NCBI GenBank assembly: GCA_944326725.1
Contig: CALVFA010000010.1
Location: 1-64,000, forward strand
DNA from: an uncultured Elusimicrobiales bacterium
Lineage (GTDB): Bacteria; Elusimicrobiota; Elusimicrobia; Elusimicrobiales; Elusimicrobiaceae
Direction of reading: 5' to 3'
DNA length: 64,000 nt
The position numbers and the translations under genes were made by a program. The stretch's first letter is position 1, and every line of letters starts with the position of its first letter. The notes under the pieces are model-generated. The model was not told the origin of the DNA. It saw only the letters and a list, made by a program, of their open reading frames with translations, and made no database searches. Shown one piece after another: positions 26,355 to 34,577 of this stretch.

Positions 26355-27212
26355 TTACTTCAATTCTACATTCTTTGTAAATTTTTGTCCTTTATATATA
26401 AACACTACAGAATCAGGCTGAACGCTCAAAATACGCGCGCCCAAGACACTTTGTCCCACGGAATAAATTTTATTTCCGATAAAGACTTCCTGCCCAATAA
26501 TACCGCTGACGCGTATTTTACCGCGCACTTCACGGGCCGGATTGCGCAGACGGTCCAACTCTAACTGGCGCTGACGTTCCAGCTCGGCTAAACGGCGTCT
26601 TTCTTCTTCCGCTTTGCGGCGGCGTTCTGCTTCTAATGCCCGCAAACGCTCCTCTTCCCGATGTTTTAACAATAAGGTATCATCTGAGGAAAGCGTTGGA
26701 TCCCTGTCCGTAGGCGGATTATAAACCACTAAGGATTCTTTTTGGGGTGCGGCCGCAGCTGTATTCGGCTCATTCTGCAGAGGTTTGCCCTCAACGGCAG
26801 GCATTGCAGAGCCAGGCGCTGCCTCTTCCACGGCAGGCACAGCCGGCTGCACCTTTTGCGTATCTATCAAATCTTCTACCACAATCTCTTCCGCATTTAC
26901 TTTAGCCGCCGCATCAGTGACAGGCGGCACCGCCGCTTTGGCCTGTGTGGCTGCTGCCGGGACAGATTTCGTATTTACAGGTGCCTTGGCGACAGCCTGT
27001 TTTTTTATTGAAGCCGGTTGCTTGGCAGAAGATTTTACAGGAGCTTGCGCTTTAGCGGCATTGACTTCTGGCTCTTCAGCAACAGGAGCGGCCGCTTCTG
27101 TTTCTACTGGCAACTGCAAATCCGGCATAGCAGGCGCAACCTCCGCAGAAACCCAAGAAGCTTGCAGGAAGATACACGCGCCTAAAAACATGCAGAAATG
27201 TTTCATTTTCAT
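26355..27212 (-). CDS. pilP: PilP-like pilus alignment protein
   Basis: 285 residues. Residues 1-23 form a signal peptide (cleavage near VSA-EV). The middle (about 25-200) is Ala/Pro/Val-rich and then a Glu/Arg-rich helix (REEERLRALEAERRRK). The last ~65 residues (VRGKIRVSGIIGQEVFIGN then the GARILSVQPDSVVFIYKGQ segment) have the small beta-domain of PilP/GspC HR type that binds the secretin. There is no lipobox, unlike classical PilP. The start overlaps pilO's stop by four bases (ATGA). Assignment rests on gene order and the C-terminal domain. Confidence 0.72.
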   Translation of the reverse strand: MKMKHFCMFLGACIFLQASWVSAEVAPAMPDLQLPVETEAAAPVAEEPEVNAAKAQAPVKSSAKQPASIKKQAVAKAPVNTKSVPAAATQAKAAVPPVTDAAAKVNAEEIVVEDLIDTQKVQPAVPAVEEAAPGSAMPAVEGKPLQNEPNTAAAAPQKESLVVYNPPTDRDPTLSSDDTLLLKHREEERLRALEAERRRKAEEERRRLAELERQRQLELDRLRNPAREVRGKIRVSGIIGQEVFIGNKIYSVGQSVLGARILSVQPDSVVFIYKGQKFTKNVELK

Positions 27213-27838
27213 TTCTTCTTCCCCCCTGCCACATCTTTAAACATTTGCGCGGCTATTTTCTCTTTTGGAAAAATCGTATTAATGCGCAGCGTAATAGAGT
27301 TTTGTCCAAGCACTTCTGTTCCTTTAGTAAGTGTAAACTCTGAAATACGCAAATATTCCGGCCGGTTTTCTATATTTGCCAATAACTGTCCGAATTGGGC
27401 ATAAGAAGCTTCCACGGACACCGGAATCCCCACTGCTGTATAAGTGGAATTGGTATTATCCTCCGCCTGAGAAGAGCCCAACTTGGGCGTTAAGTGCGAA
27501 TCGCGAAAGATAGACACCACTTGTAACAGCAGCCAGTCATTTTTGGCAGACAAATCCGGAAAACGAGGTTCCAGGTCCAACAATTTGCGTTTGCTGGCCA
27601 AATAGTCCTGCTCGTTTGTTTGTTGGGCCAGCACGGCTTCCATCTGTCCGCGAATATTCATTTCTTTTTCCTGAAAAGAAGTATTAAAATAACGATATCC
27701 CAAAAAAATCACAATGATCACCACAATCTGTTTCAGGAAAAGCTTATAATTTCCCTCTTCCATTACCAGCTTAATGTCATTGAGCCCTTTTTTTATAGAC
27801 TCCACTATTTTGTTAGGAGATTTTACCGGTGCCGTCAT
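27209..27838 (-). CDS. pilO: PilO-like inner-membrane pilus protein
   Basis: 209 residues. One membrane helix at about residues 36-55 (FLKQIVVIIVIFLGYRYF), then a coiled coil (about 58-95) and a ferredoxin-like domain (about 125-200, with PVSVEASYAQFGQLLANIEN). This is the PilO/GspM layout. The start overlaps the stop of the PilM-PilN gene (ATGA). With PilM-PilN and PilP it forms the inner-membrane alignment complex. Confidence 0.82.
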   Translation of the reverse strand: MTAPVKSPNKIVESIKKGLNDIKLVMEEGNYKLFLKQIVVIIVIFLGYRYFNTSFQEKEMNIRGQMEAVLAQQTNEQDYLASKRKLLDLEPRFPDLSAKNDWLLLQVVSIFRDSHLTPKLGSSQAEDNTNSTYTAVGIPVSVEASYAQFGQLLANIENRPEYLRISEFTLTKGTEVLGQNSITLRINTIFPKEKIAAQMFKDVAGGKKK

Positions 27839-29433
27839 TTTTTGCCTCCTTTGGAGCAAGTAAACGTAAACGAGGTTTGCATACCGCTGTTCGTATCCAC
27901 TCTCTTTGTAGAAGCGGCCTGGGCTCCGGTAGCTAAATCCTTATATTTGATTTCCGCCGTATTACCGCACAGAGCTTTTATGGCGGGCATTTGCACCAGC
28001 TTATCATAAAACTCTTTACCTACAGCCAAATCCTGAGAAGAACTTCCCGTCTTAATAAACCCTTCCAAATTTAAAGAACGGACATCTCCATTTTTAGCCG
28101 GGAATTCCTCCCGATATGACAGGGTGGAAATCCACATAGGCGTTGGAATAGCAGACACAATATCCACCAACAAAGGCGTAATGGTGTTGCGCTGGGTCAA
28201 CTTTTCCAAGTTTTGGTTTTGCGTTTTAATACGGCTTAAATTGCTTTGAATTTGGCTGGCAGTTAAACCATCAAAATCAGCAATAGGCTGTGTATTCTGG
28301 CGTTTGGCCTGGGCCAGCTGTGCCATCTCTGAGTGCACACTCCACCAACCTTTTACCAAAAGCAATAAAAACACCACAGCCACTGCCGCCACTATCTTCC
28401 AAAACATTACGCTGGCGTTGAACTCATATTCACTTAAGCGATTCCCTTTAATAAAATCCAAATCAGGGCTCTTGGAATCATAAAACTTCATGCTGGCGCC
28501 AATGGCCGCTATTTCTCCGGCCGATTTGGTTTCTATTCCATAGACTTCACTTAAGTTCCATTTACGCACCGGTTTTTTAGAATCAGCCTCCAAAAGCGGC
28601 ATCCAATTTTCCGTATCACAGCCCATGATTACCGCTTCCTCAAAGGGATCTCTTTCCAATTGCTTGGCAATAAATTCCGTACAATTGGTAATCTCAAAAC
28701 GACGGCGTTCTACTGGGAGTGAGCCTGCAATTTCCACTTCACGCAACAAAACGGGGGCATTTTGGTTGATAAAAACAAAACTAGCCAAATCCGTCCCAAA
28801 GAAAGAATAAATGCGTCCCGAAGCGTCCACTGCTTCTTTATCACTGTCACAAAAAGCACGGCTTAAAGAAAGAGGCGAGGGCTCCATAGCCACCGGCTCA
28901 AGTCCAACGCTTCTGAGCCCTTTTTCTATGCGTTCTACTACAGTTTTGGGAGTCATGGTAAAAATGACGCCCAACCGTTTCTGTTTGGTAGCAGCCGTCT
29001 CAAATTCATAGACATAATAGGAATACAGCGTCTTTTCAAACGGAAAATGTATATATTTGCGCGCCTGCAGAGGGATTGCCTCTTTCCAATGCTTTCGCTC
29101 AATCATCGTTGGAATAACGAAATGACGAAGCAAAGAAAACGCAGGAGACAATGACACCACCACTTGGTTTCCATTCCACTTCTTTTTAGACGCTACTTTT
29201 GACAGCGCCTCCAACCAATTGGGCTCAGAAAAGAAGCCTTCATTTAGTTCCAAAGGTTTTAACTTACTGCTGTCTACTTCTGAAATAGGTACGCGCAATA
29301 AAGACTCCAACACAATTCCCCCGTCTTTACGGGAGCTTTGCGCAATATACATTTCGTCCAACCCGATATACAACCCCAATGCCTCGGGATGGGCTTTCAT
29401 GTTTTTACCTATTAATGTGTCTGCGATATTCAT
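27835..29433 (-). CDS. PilM-PilN fusion protein (GspL-like layout)
   Basis: 532 residues. Residues about 15-330 are an actin-like PilM domain (ALGLYIGLDEMYIAQ, PLQARKYIHFPFEKTLY, MEPSPLSLSRAF). A single membrane helix lies at about 345-366 (FWKIVAAVAVVFLLLLVKG). Residues about 370-530 form a PilN-like coiled coil and ferredoxin-type domain. In most type IV pilus systems PilM and PilN are separate; one chain combining them is the layout of GspL from type II secretion. The order PilMN-PilO-PilP-secretin-ATPase-platform still supports a pilus system. GAGGA precedes the ATG. Confidence 0.85.
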   Translation of the reverse strand: MNIADTLIGKNMKAHPEALGLYIGLDEMYIAQSSRKDGGIVLESLLRVPISEVDSSKLKPLELNEGFFSEPNWLEALSKVASKKKWNGNQVVVSLSPAFSLLRHFVIPTMIERKHWKEAIPLQARKYIHFPFEKTLYSYYVYEFETAATKQKRLGVIFTMTPKTVVERIEKGLRSVGLEPVAMEPSPLSLSRAFCDSDKEAVDASGRIYSFFGTDLASFVFINQNAPVLLREVEIAGSLPVERRRFEITNCTEFIAKQLERDPFEEAVIMGCDTENWMPLLEADSKKPVRKWNLSEVYGIETKSAGEIAAIGASMKFYDSKSPDLDFIKGNRLSEYEFNASVMFWKIVAAVAVVFLLLLVKGWWSVHSEMAQLAQAKRQNTQPIADFDGLTASQIQSNLSRIKTQNQNLEKLTQRNTITPLLVDIVSAIPTPMWISTLSYREEFPAKNGDVRSLNLEGFIKTGSSSQDLAVGKEFYDKLVQMPAIKALCGNTAEIKYKDLATGAQAASTKRVDTNSGMQTSFTFTCSKGGKK

Positions 29434-29453
29434 TAGGCGCCGTCCTCAAAAAA

Positions 29454-31328
29454 TCATTTGCCGTATTCCTCGTAAGGCATGTCATACGGATTGGTCACAC
29501 CCTGAGCAGGGGCTTGTCCGGCAGCGGGCTGCTGGGCAGCATACGGATTCGTAACACCCCCCTGAGCAGCTGGTGCGGCATAGGGATTAGTTACTCCCCC
29601 CTGAGCAGAGGCAGCCGGCACGGCATAAGGATCGGTCGTCCCCGCTCCATAAGCGGCATAGGGGTCCGTTACGCCCGAATTTTGCATGGCGTAGGCATCA
29701 GCCGCCTGGGTTGCCGTGTTTTCAGTGGCAAACGGATCCACGATTTCCGGTTCAGCCTGCTGGGCAGGGGCCGATTTCATGATACGGGCCGGCTTATTCC
29801 ACAGACGGGCTGTTTTATAATTGAGCTTCTTATCCTGAGTGGAAGCCGTTGCTTTCTGCGCAGGCTGTGCATTGGTACAAGCTACTTCAATTTGGCGGCG
29901 GATCGTGCGTTTGCCGCCCATCACGTCCGTAGCGGTCAAAGCCAGCGTATAGGTGCCGCAGGCCAACTCAGGGCCGATAATGCCTTTGCGTCCGTTCCAA
30001 ACCAGCTGATGATAAACTGGAGAGAATCCTTCCAACTGGCGCACCACATAATAGCCGCCGTTTGCGGCATGCTGCACCACTTGGAACAGCCAGTTGTCTA
30101 TGGTTTCGGCCGTTTCAATGACAGAAAAATCAATGGCAAACGCTTCCCCAGCAGCGGGGTCAATTTCATTGCTCACAGGCACTACCGCCATGCTCAGCAA
30201 AGGCAATTTGCTCACGGAAGCCGCCTGAGGCATAGAAGCAGGCAGCTCGGAATCAAAATCAAACACAATAGATACGCCGTCTAAATTGGCGAACTTGGCC
30301 GGGGGTTCTTGATCAAACAAGCCCATATTATAGCTCAGTTTACCGGAAGACAACCCTTTGTGCACCAAGAAAGAATTGAGCGCCATGGCCTGGCGGATAC
30401 CGGCTAAGGTAATGTTATCGGTATAAGAGCCCGGAGGCAAAATAACATACCCGGCGCCTTGCGTCAAAGCCATCAGCGTATAAATCTCGTCCAACAGCGG
30501 CATGGCTTCCGGGCGGAATTTGTAACCGTTAAATAAGACATCACTGTCAATATCAATAGCGTCGGGTAAACCATCGCGAAAATATACGCGCACGCCCTCT
30601 GCTTTTTCCAGCTTGGCAATGGCGGCTTTTTTCATGCTGTCTAACTTTTGGCTGGTGTAAATTTGGCGCGCCTTTAACGCAGACGGCGTGGACAAGTCTG
30701 TAAACGTGCTTCCGGTGGACACCGTCTCTTGTTGAGTGCTCTGTCCGGGAGCTTCTACGATTACGTCTGCTTCTTGCACCTGGCGGTCTTTGGAGCGCAT
30801 TTGCGCTTCCAAAGCGCGCTGTTGGGCTTGTTGCTGCAACAGCGCCTGCTGGCGGGCCTGCTCTTGGGCGGCCAACATTTCCGCTTCTTCCTGCCCTTTC
30901 ATAGCCACAGCATCTTGTTCAGCCGTATAAGTCAGGCCTTCAGAATCCAAATAGTTTTCAATAGGCGCATTTTCCGCATTCATCTGCGCTTCCAGCACAG
31001 CCGGGTCCTGACCGGGCTGCAGCCGTCTGGCTTCACCCTCTTTAAAGTTGACGTCCACTTCCACCGGGTCTTGAATGCCTCCCATGCGGTTATGAATCAA
31101 ATTGATATATTTATTGGCTTCTTCCACTTCGGCGCGGGAACCGTTGACCAACACATCAATCAAATAGTCCATCGCTGCTTCGTCCTGATTTGCCTGATAA
31201 AGCTGTATGCCTTTTTCCAGCTGTTTAGCGGAAGAAGACGCGGCAAACAAAGCGGTGCTGCCCGTCAACAAAGACAAGGCCAGCAACGCTGCCAAAAATC
31301 TGACTTGTATCATTTTGAGTATTCTCAT
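29454..31328 (-). CDS. Secreted NPYA-repeat protein heading the pilus operon
   Basis: 624 residues, not assigned to a known family. Signal peptide about 1-29 (MRILKMIQVRFLAALLALSL to ALFAA). A short TPR-like part follows (QLYQANQDEAAMDYLIDVL). Residues about 130-185 are Gln/Ala/Glu coiled coil. Residues about 230-340 include GYVILPPGSYTDNITLAGIR, reminiscent of an OmpA-like peptidoglycan-binding fold. The C-terminal ~100 residues contain at least five repeats of (V/T)T(N/D)PYA. The operon promoter lies just upstream. Its place before pilM-pilN suggests a pilus-associated periplasmic or outer-membrane part, perhaps anchoring the secretin to the wall. Two in-frame start codons exist; neither has a strong ribosome-binding site. 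Confidence 0.6.
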   Translation of the reverse strand: MRILKMIQVRFLAALLALSLLTGSTALFAASSSAKQLEKGIQLYQANQDEAAMDYLIDVLVNGSRAEVEEANKYINLIHNRMGGIQDPVEVDVNFKEGEARRLQPGQDPAVLEAQMNAENAPIENYLDSEGLTYTAEQDAVAMKGQEEAEMLAAQEQARQQALLQQQAQQRALEAQMRSKDRQVQEADVIVEAPGQSTQQETVSTGSTFTDLSTPSALKARQIYTSQKLDSMKKAAIAKLEKAEGVRVYFRDGLPDAIDIDSDVLFNGYKFRPEAMPLLDEIYTLMALTQGAGYVILPPGSYTDNITLAGIRQAMALNSFLVHKGLSSGKLSYNMGLFDQEPPAKFANLDGVSIVFDFDSELPASMPQAASVSKLPLLSMAVVPVSNEIDPAAGEAFAIDFSVIETAETIDNWLFQVVQHAANGGYYVVRQLEGFSPVYHQLVWNGRKGIIGPELACGTYTLALTATDVMGGKRTIRRQIEVACTNAQPAQKATASTQDKKLNYKTARLWNKPARIMKSAPAQQAEPEIVDPFATENTATQAADAYAMQNSGVTDPYAAYGAGTTDPYAVPAASAQGGVTNPYAAPAAQGGVTNPYAAQQPAAGQAPAQGVTNPYDMPYEEYGK

Positions 31329-31378
31329 AGACTTGTTTATTGCCCCTTATTTTAAATAAATGGCACAACCCACAGATA

Positions 31379-31406
31379 ATTATAGCAATTTACATCTTTT
31401 TGTAAA
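31379..31406 (-). promoter_or_regulatory. Promoter of the type IV pilus operon
   Basis: On the minus strand TTTACA (31406-31401), 16 bp, TATAAT (31384-31379), with TGC before the -10 box as in the two phage promoters. The gene at 31328 starts about 45 bases downstream. Confidence 0.75.
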
Positions 31407-31556
31407 GACTTTCCCGCACGAAAAAAAGGGCGCGCGTTCCCGTAAAAAGTATTCAAGCATAAATAGGTACCGTCTGGCAAGCGGAATTTTATCTTTATTT
31501 TACGCCTGAAAATATTTTTTCTTTGTCACCGCCGGCATACATCTTCGTCGGAGCTG

Positions 31557-34160
31557 TTATTTTTCTAGTCGTTTCAGGCGGTTCTTTGCCGTCTGGTTTT
31601 CCGGATAGTAAAACAACACATTTTGCAAATAACGTTTGGCCTCTTGTGTGTCTTCCGCTTTTTGCAGCAGCGACGCCAAGGCCAAATTGGCGGACAAATC
31701 GTCCGGGTGTTTCTCCAGCACTTCTTCCAACAATTCTTTGGATTTTATATCGTTTCCCGTCAATGTAAAATAACGCGCCAGTAAAATAGGTCCGTTCGTA
31801 TCCTGCGGATATTGCTCAATATATTCCTCCAGCCGGGCGCGCAGCTGTTTTAATTTGGCGCGCGGGGTACCCTGCAAATTTTGGATTTGGTCATAATACC
31901 CCTGCAGCTGTTGGGCCTGGGCCAGCACCGGCGGCAGTTCTTCCCCTTTGTCATATAATTTAGCCAAGCTGCGGCGCAGAGATTTGTCCAGCGTATCAAT
32001 GGTCAACGCATTTTTGTACACCATTTTAGCGTATTCTTTTTCTCCGCGTTTTAAATAGATATCCCCCGTTGCATGCCACAAAGAGGCATCGTAAGGGAAA
32101 ATCTCCAATCCGCGCTCCAGCAAAGACAGGGTATCTGCATCGGCATAAATAATGTCTTCTTTGACCAGCGCGGCCAGCGTTTCATAAGCGGCTAAATTAA
32201 ACGGGTCCAAGCGCAAAGTTTGGCGCAAATAGCGCACGGATTTGGCATGGTCGTTATCGCCCAGCGCAGCCAACGCGGCGTGATAATAAATTTGGTCATA
32301 GTACGCCGCGGCAGACATCGCGGTTTCATAGGCTGAGAGCGCCTCTTTGTACTTCTGCTGCCCCAACAACAAATCCCCCAGCATATACCCGGCCTCTGCA
32401 TTGGCAGGGTACAAATGCAAGGCGCCACTTAAATCCTGCTGGGCCTGGGTTTTATTGCCGCGGGCCAGTTGTTTCTGCGCGCGGAAAGCCAAATACTGGC
32501 TGGAAAGCACCAACCCCTGCCACAGCACCACCAACGCGCACAATCCCAACAAAGACAACGCCACCGTTTTAGTTACCGGATTGGCGGTAATTTCCACCCG
32601 GCGCTCTTCCCGTCCCACGCCGCTTACTTCTGCCCCTACCAACCACCAGAACACAAAAGCCGGCACTACGGTATGCAGAGAAATATTGAGCATATTGTCT
32701 GCCAGCATAGCCAATATGCCGCAGAACAACGCCTGCAAAAGCTGTTTTTTGTCCCCCTCTTTTTTGCGTGCGGCAAAATCATGCACTTCCAAAAACAACA
32801 CCATAAACATAAACAAAAACAACCCCAGCCCCACAATGCCGCCCTGGGCCAGCTGGAAGAAAAATTCATTATGCGGGGAATTGGTCGTCGTTTTCAATTC
32901 CCGCAAATTCGGATATTTCAGCAATGTTTGCGGCTGGGTATGGGCAAAAGCGGTTTGGAAATTGCCCAAGCCAGCCCCCATGACGGGGCGGTTTAAGAAA
33001 ATCCTTTTAGACACGTCCCACATATATAAACGCTGGTGTAAAGACGGAAAAATTTCTTCTCTGGGCACTTGCAGCGTAAAAGAGGACGGCGTTACCTGGC
33101 TCACTTCCGCCACCCGTTTTACCAGCGCCGGGCGCGTGCTTTGCACAAACACCGGCAAATACGACACCGCCACCCCCAGCACCACCAGCCAAAACACCCG
33201 GGCCTTGCGCTGCAAAATCAGCGCGCGCAATGTGCCAAACATCCACATCATCACCAGCCCCACGCCGCCGGCAATCCAGCAGGAGCGGCACAGCCCGGAC
33301 GAAAGATAAAACAAATAAACCAACACCAAAAACCCATACACGCAAATATCTTTGCGGCTGGACGTACGCATATAATACACCAGCAGCGCCGGCAGAAGCA
33401 TAATGACAAAAGAGGACAAGAAGTTTGGATTGCCAAATGTGGAAAAAGCCCGGCTGGCAAACTGGTTCATGTCAAAAGGCCATAAAATGTCTAAACCAAA
33501 ACTCTGAAACACGCCATACATACACGCCAGCGCACACGCCACAAAGCTCAGCACCAGCACGTTTTCCTGCGTCAGCTTGCGCAATACGCGCATGCCCAGC
33601 CATATTCCCACCGCCCACAAAATGACCCCGTATACATCAAAAACAGCCGCAAAAAATCCGTCCCCCGGCAAGGAAGTTTTCAGCTGCGGCAGCAACAGCC
33701 ACAAAGCCCCCCACCCGATAAAGAGCAAAATATAATTGGTCTTGCTTTCAATGACCCCGCTGAACACCACATTCTTGCTCACTACATAAGCCCCCAACGC
33801 CACCACCAAAAGCAAGGTGCCAAAATCCAGCATATTGAAAAACAGCGTTTGGCGCATATACTGCGGCGCGGCAGATACGGCAGAAAGCCAGCTGACCACG
33901 CTGGCAAAGATATAAATCAAAAAAGCCAAATCAAAAAACGTACGCGTAAAATTAATATGTCCGGCGCGCAAAAAGCGCAATACAGAAGCCCCGTACATCG
34001 CCGCCAGCAATAAGTAAAGCAGGACGCTTTGCACGGTAAACGGGTTAGACGTCAAACTGGTAAAAAACAGCAGCGGCACCATCAGAAAACAAACTGAGAG
34101 CAACAGCCGCATGACTTTGATATACATTCCTTCCGAAGATGATTTGCTTACAGGAAACAT
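31557..34160 (-). CDS. O-antigen-ligase-like membrane protein with C-terminal TPR domain
   Basis: 867 residues. About twelve membrane helices lie between residues 17 and 500. The Wzy_C/WaaL-type region includes FGNPNFLSSF (about 242-251), LNRPVMGAGLGNFQ and HNEFFFQLAQGGIVG on large periplasmic loops. Residues about 560-865 are tetratricopeptide repeats (for example EAGYMLGDLLLGQQKYKEAL). Families with this layout join glycans to lipid A core or, in some pilus-bearing bacteria, to pilin. The gene lies next to the pilus operon on the same strand, and LPS genes lie 8 kb away, so either acceptor is possible. AGAGGGG precedes the ATG. Confidence 0.82.
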   Translation of the reverse strand: MFPVSKSSSEGMYIKVMRLLLSVCFLMVPLLFFTSLTSNPFTVQSVLLYLLLAAMYGASVLRFLRAGHINFTRTFFDLAFLIYIFASVVSWLSAVSAAPQYMRQTLFFNMLDFGTLLLVVALGAYVVSKNVVFSGVIESKTNYILLFIGWGALWLLLPQLKTSLPGDGFFAAVFDVYGVILWAVGIWLGMRVLRKLTQENVLVLSFVACALACMYGVFQSFGLDILWPFDMNQFASRAFSTFGNPNFLSSFVIMLLPALLVYYMRTSSRKDICVYGFLVLVYLFYLSSGLCRSCWIAGGVGLVMMWMFGTLRALILQRKARVFWLVVLGVAVSYLPVFVQSTRPALVKRVAEVSQVTPSSFTLQVPREEIFPSLHQRLYMWDVSKRIFLNRPVMGAGLGNFQTAFAHTQPQTLLKYPNLRELKTTTNSPHNEFFFQLAQGGIVGLGLFLFMFMVLFLEVHDFAARKKEGDKKQLLQALFCGILAMLADNMLNISLHTVVPAFVFWWLVGAEVSGVGREERRVEITANPVTKTVALSLLGLCALVVLWQGLVLSSQYLAFRAQKQLARGNKTQAQQDLSGALHLYPANAEAGYMLGDLLLGQQKYKEALSAYETAMSAAAYYDQIYYHAALAALGDNDHAKSVRYLRQTLRLDPFNLAAYETLAALVKEDIIYADADTLSLLERGLEIFPYDASLWHATGDIYLKRGEKEYAKMVYKNALTIDTLDKSLRRSLAKLYDKGEELPPVLAQAQQLQGYYDQIQNLQGTPRAKLKQLRARLEEYIEQYPQDTNGPILLARYFTLTGNDIKSKELLEEVLEKHPDDLSANLALASLLQKAEDTQEAKRYLQNVLFYYPENQTAKNRLKRLEK

Positions 34161-34209
34161 AAACCCCTCTGCGCACCGCCGCAGGGCCGAACGCGTTTAG
34201 ATTTTCTAT

Positions 34210-34237
34210 ATTGTAGTTTTTTTCTCCGCCGAGGCAA
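34210..34237 (-). promoter_or_regulatory. Possible promoter of the O-antigen-ligase-like gene
   Basis: On the minus strand TTGCCT (34237-34232), 16 bp, TACAAT (34215-34210). The -35 box matches consensus at four positions. It lies 50 bp upstream of the start codon. Confidence 0.45.
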
Positions 34238-34375
34238 AGTTTTTTTTAAATTAGACCCGCACATTTTTACCTGCAAATGCATTTTCCCGACCAATAACCG
34301 CGCCTCGCGCCAAACACGGCGGCTTGTACCAAACCCCAAGACCAGCCAGTATTCTCCCCCCAGCCGCAAGCTTCC

Positions 34376-34413
34376 AAACAAAAAGGGGGCGGGCCCCGTG
34401 AAAGGCCCGCCCC
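34376..34413 (-). terminator. Rho-independent terminator downstream of trigger factor
   Basis: Perfect ten-base stem GGGGCGGGCC / GGCCCGCCCC (34386-34395 and 34404-34413) followed on the minus strand by CTTTTTG. It is about 165 bases after the trigger factor stop codon. Confidence 0.75.
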
Positions 34414-34577
34414 TGAGGTTAAACTAATTGTCTTAGGTATCTAAAACAAGAAGTTTAATTGCCTTGCGGCAAATGGGTTCTGTTTTTCCCCCGGCGGCGC
34501 ATCAACCGAAAGCGCACAGAGGGTGCAAACCCCGCCCCGCCTTAAAAGGCGGGACAGATAAGATAGCATTTTAATTT

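Larger units (their letters stand above)
34161..34577. other. 417-bp intergenic region upstream of the ligase gene
   Basis: Holds the promoter at 34210-34237, the terminator at 34376-34413 and a second palindrome CCCGCCTT/AAGGCGGG near 34536-34554 just after the trigger factor gene. No gene is visible. Confidence 0.6.

Noticed and set aside
29379-30284. 301-codon plus-strand frame within the NPYA-repeat gene
   Set aside because: A long antisense frame made possible by repetitive codons of the real gene; no start signal and low-complexity composition.
32347-33309. 320-codon plus-strand frame within the ligase gene
   Set aside because: Antisense shadow of a clearly real membrane protein; composition rich in Ser, Thr and Asn with no recognisable motif.
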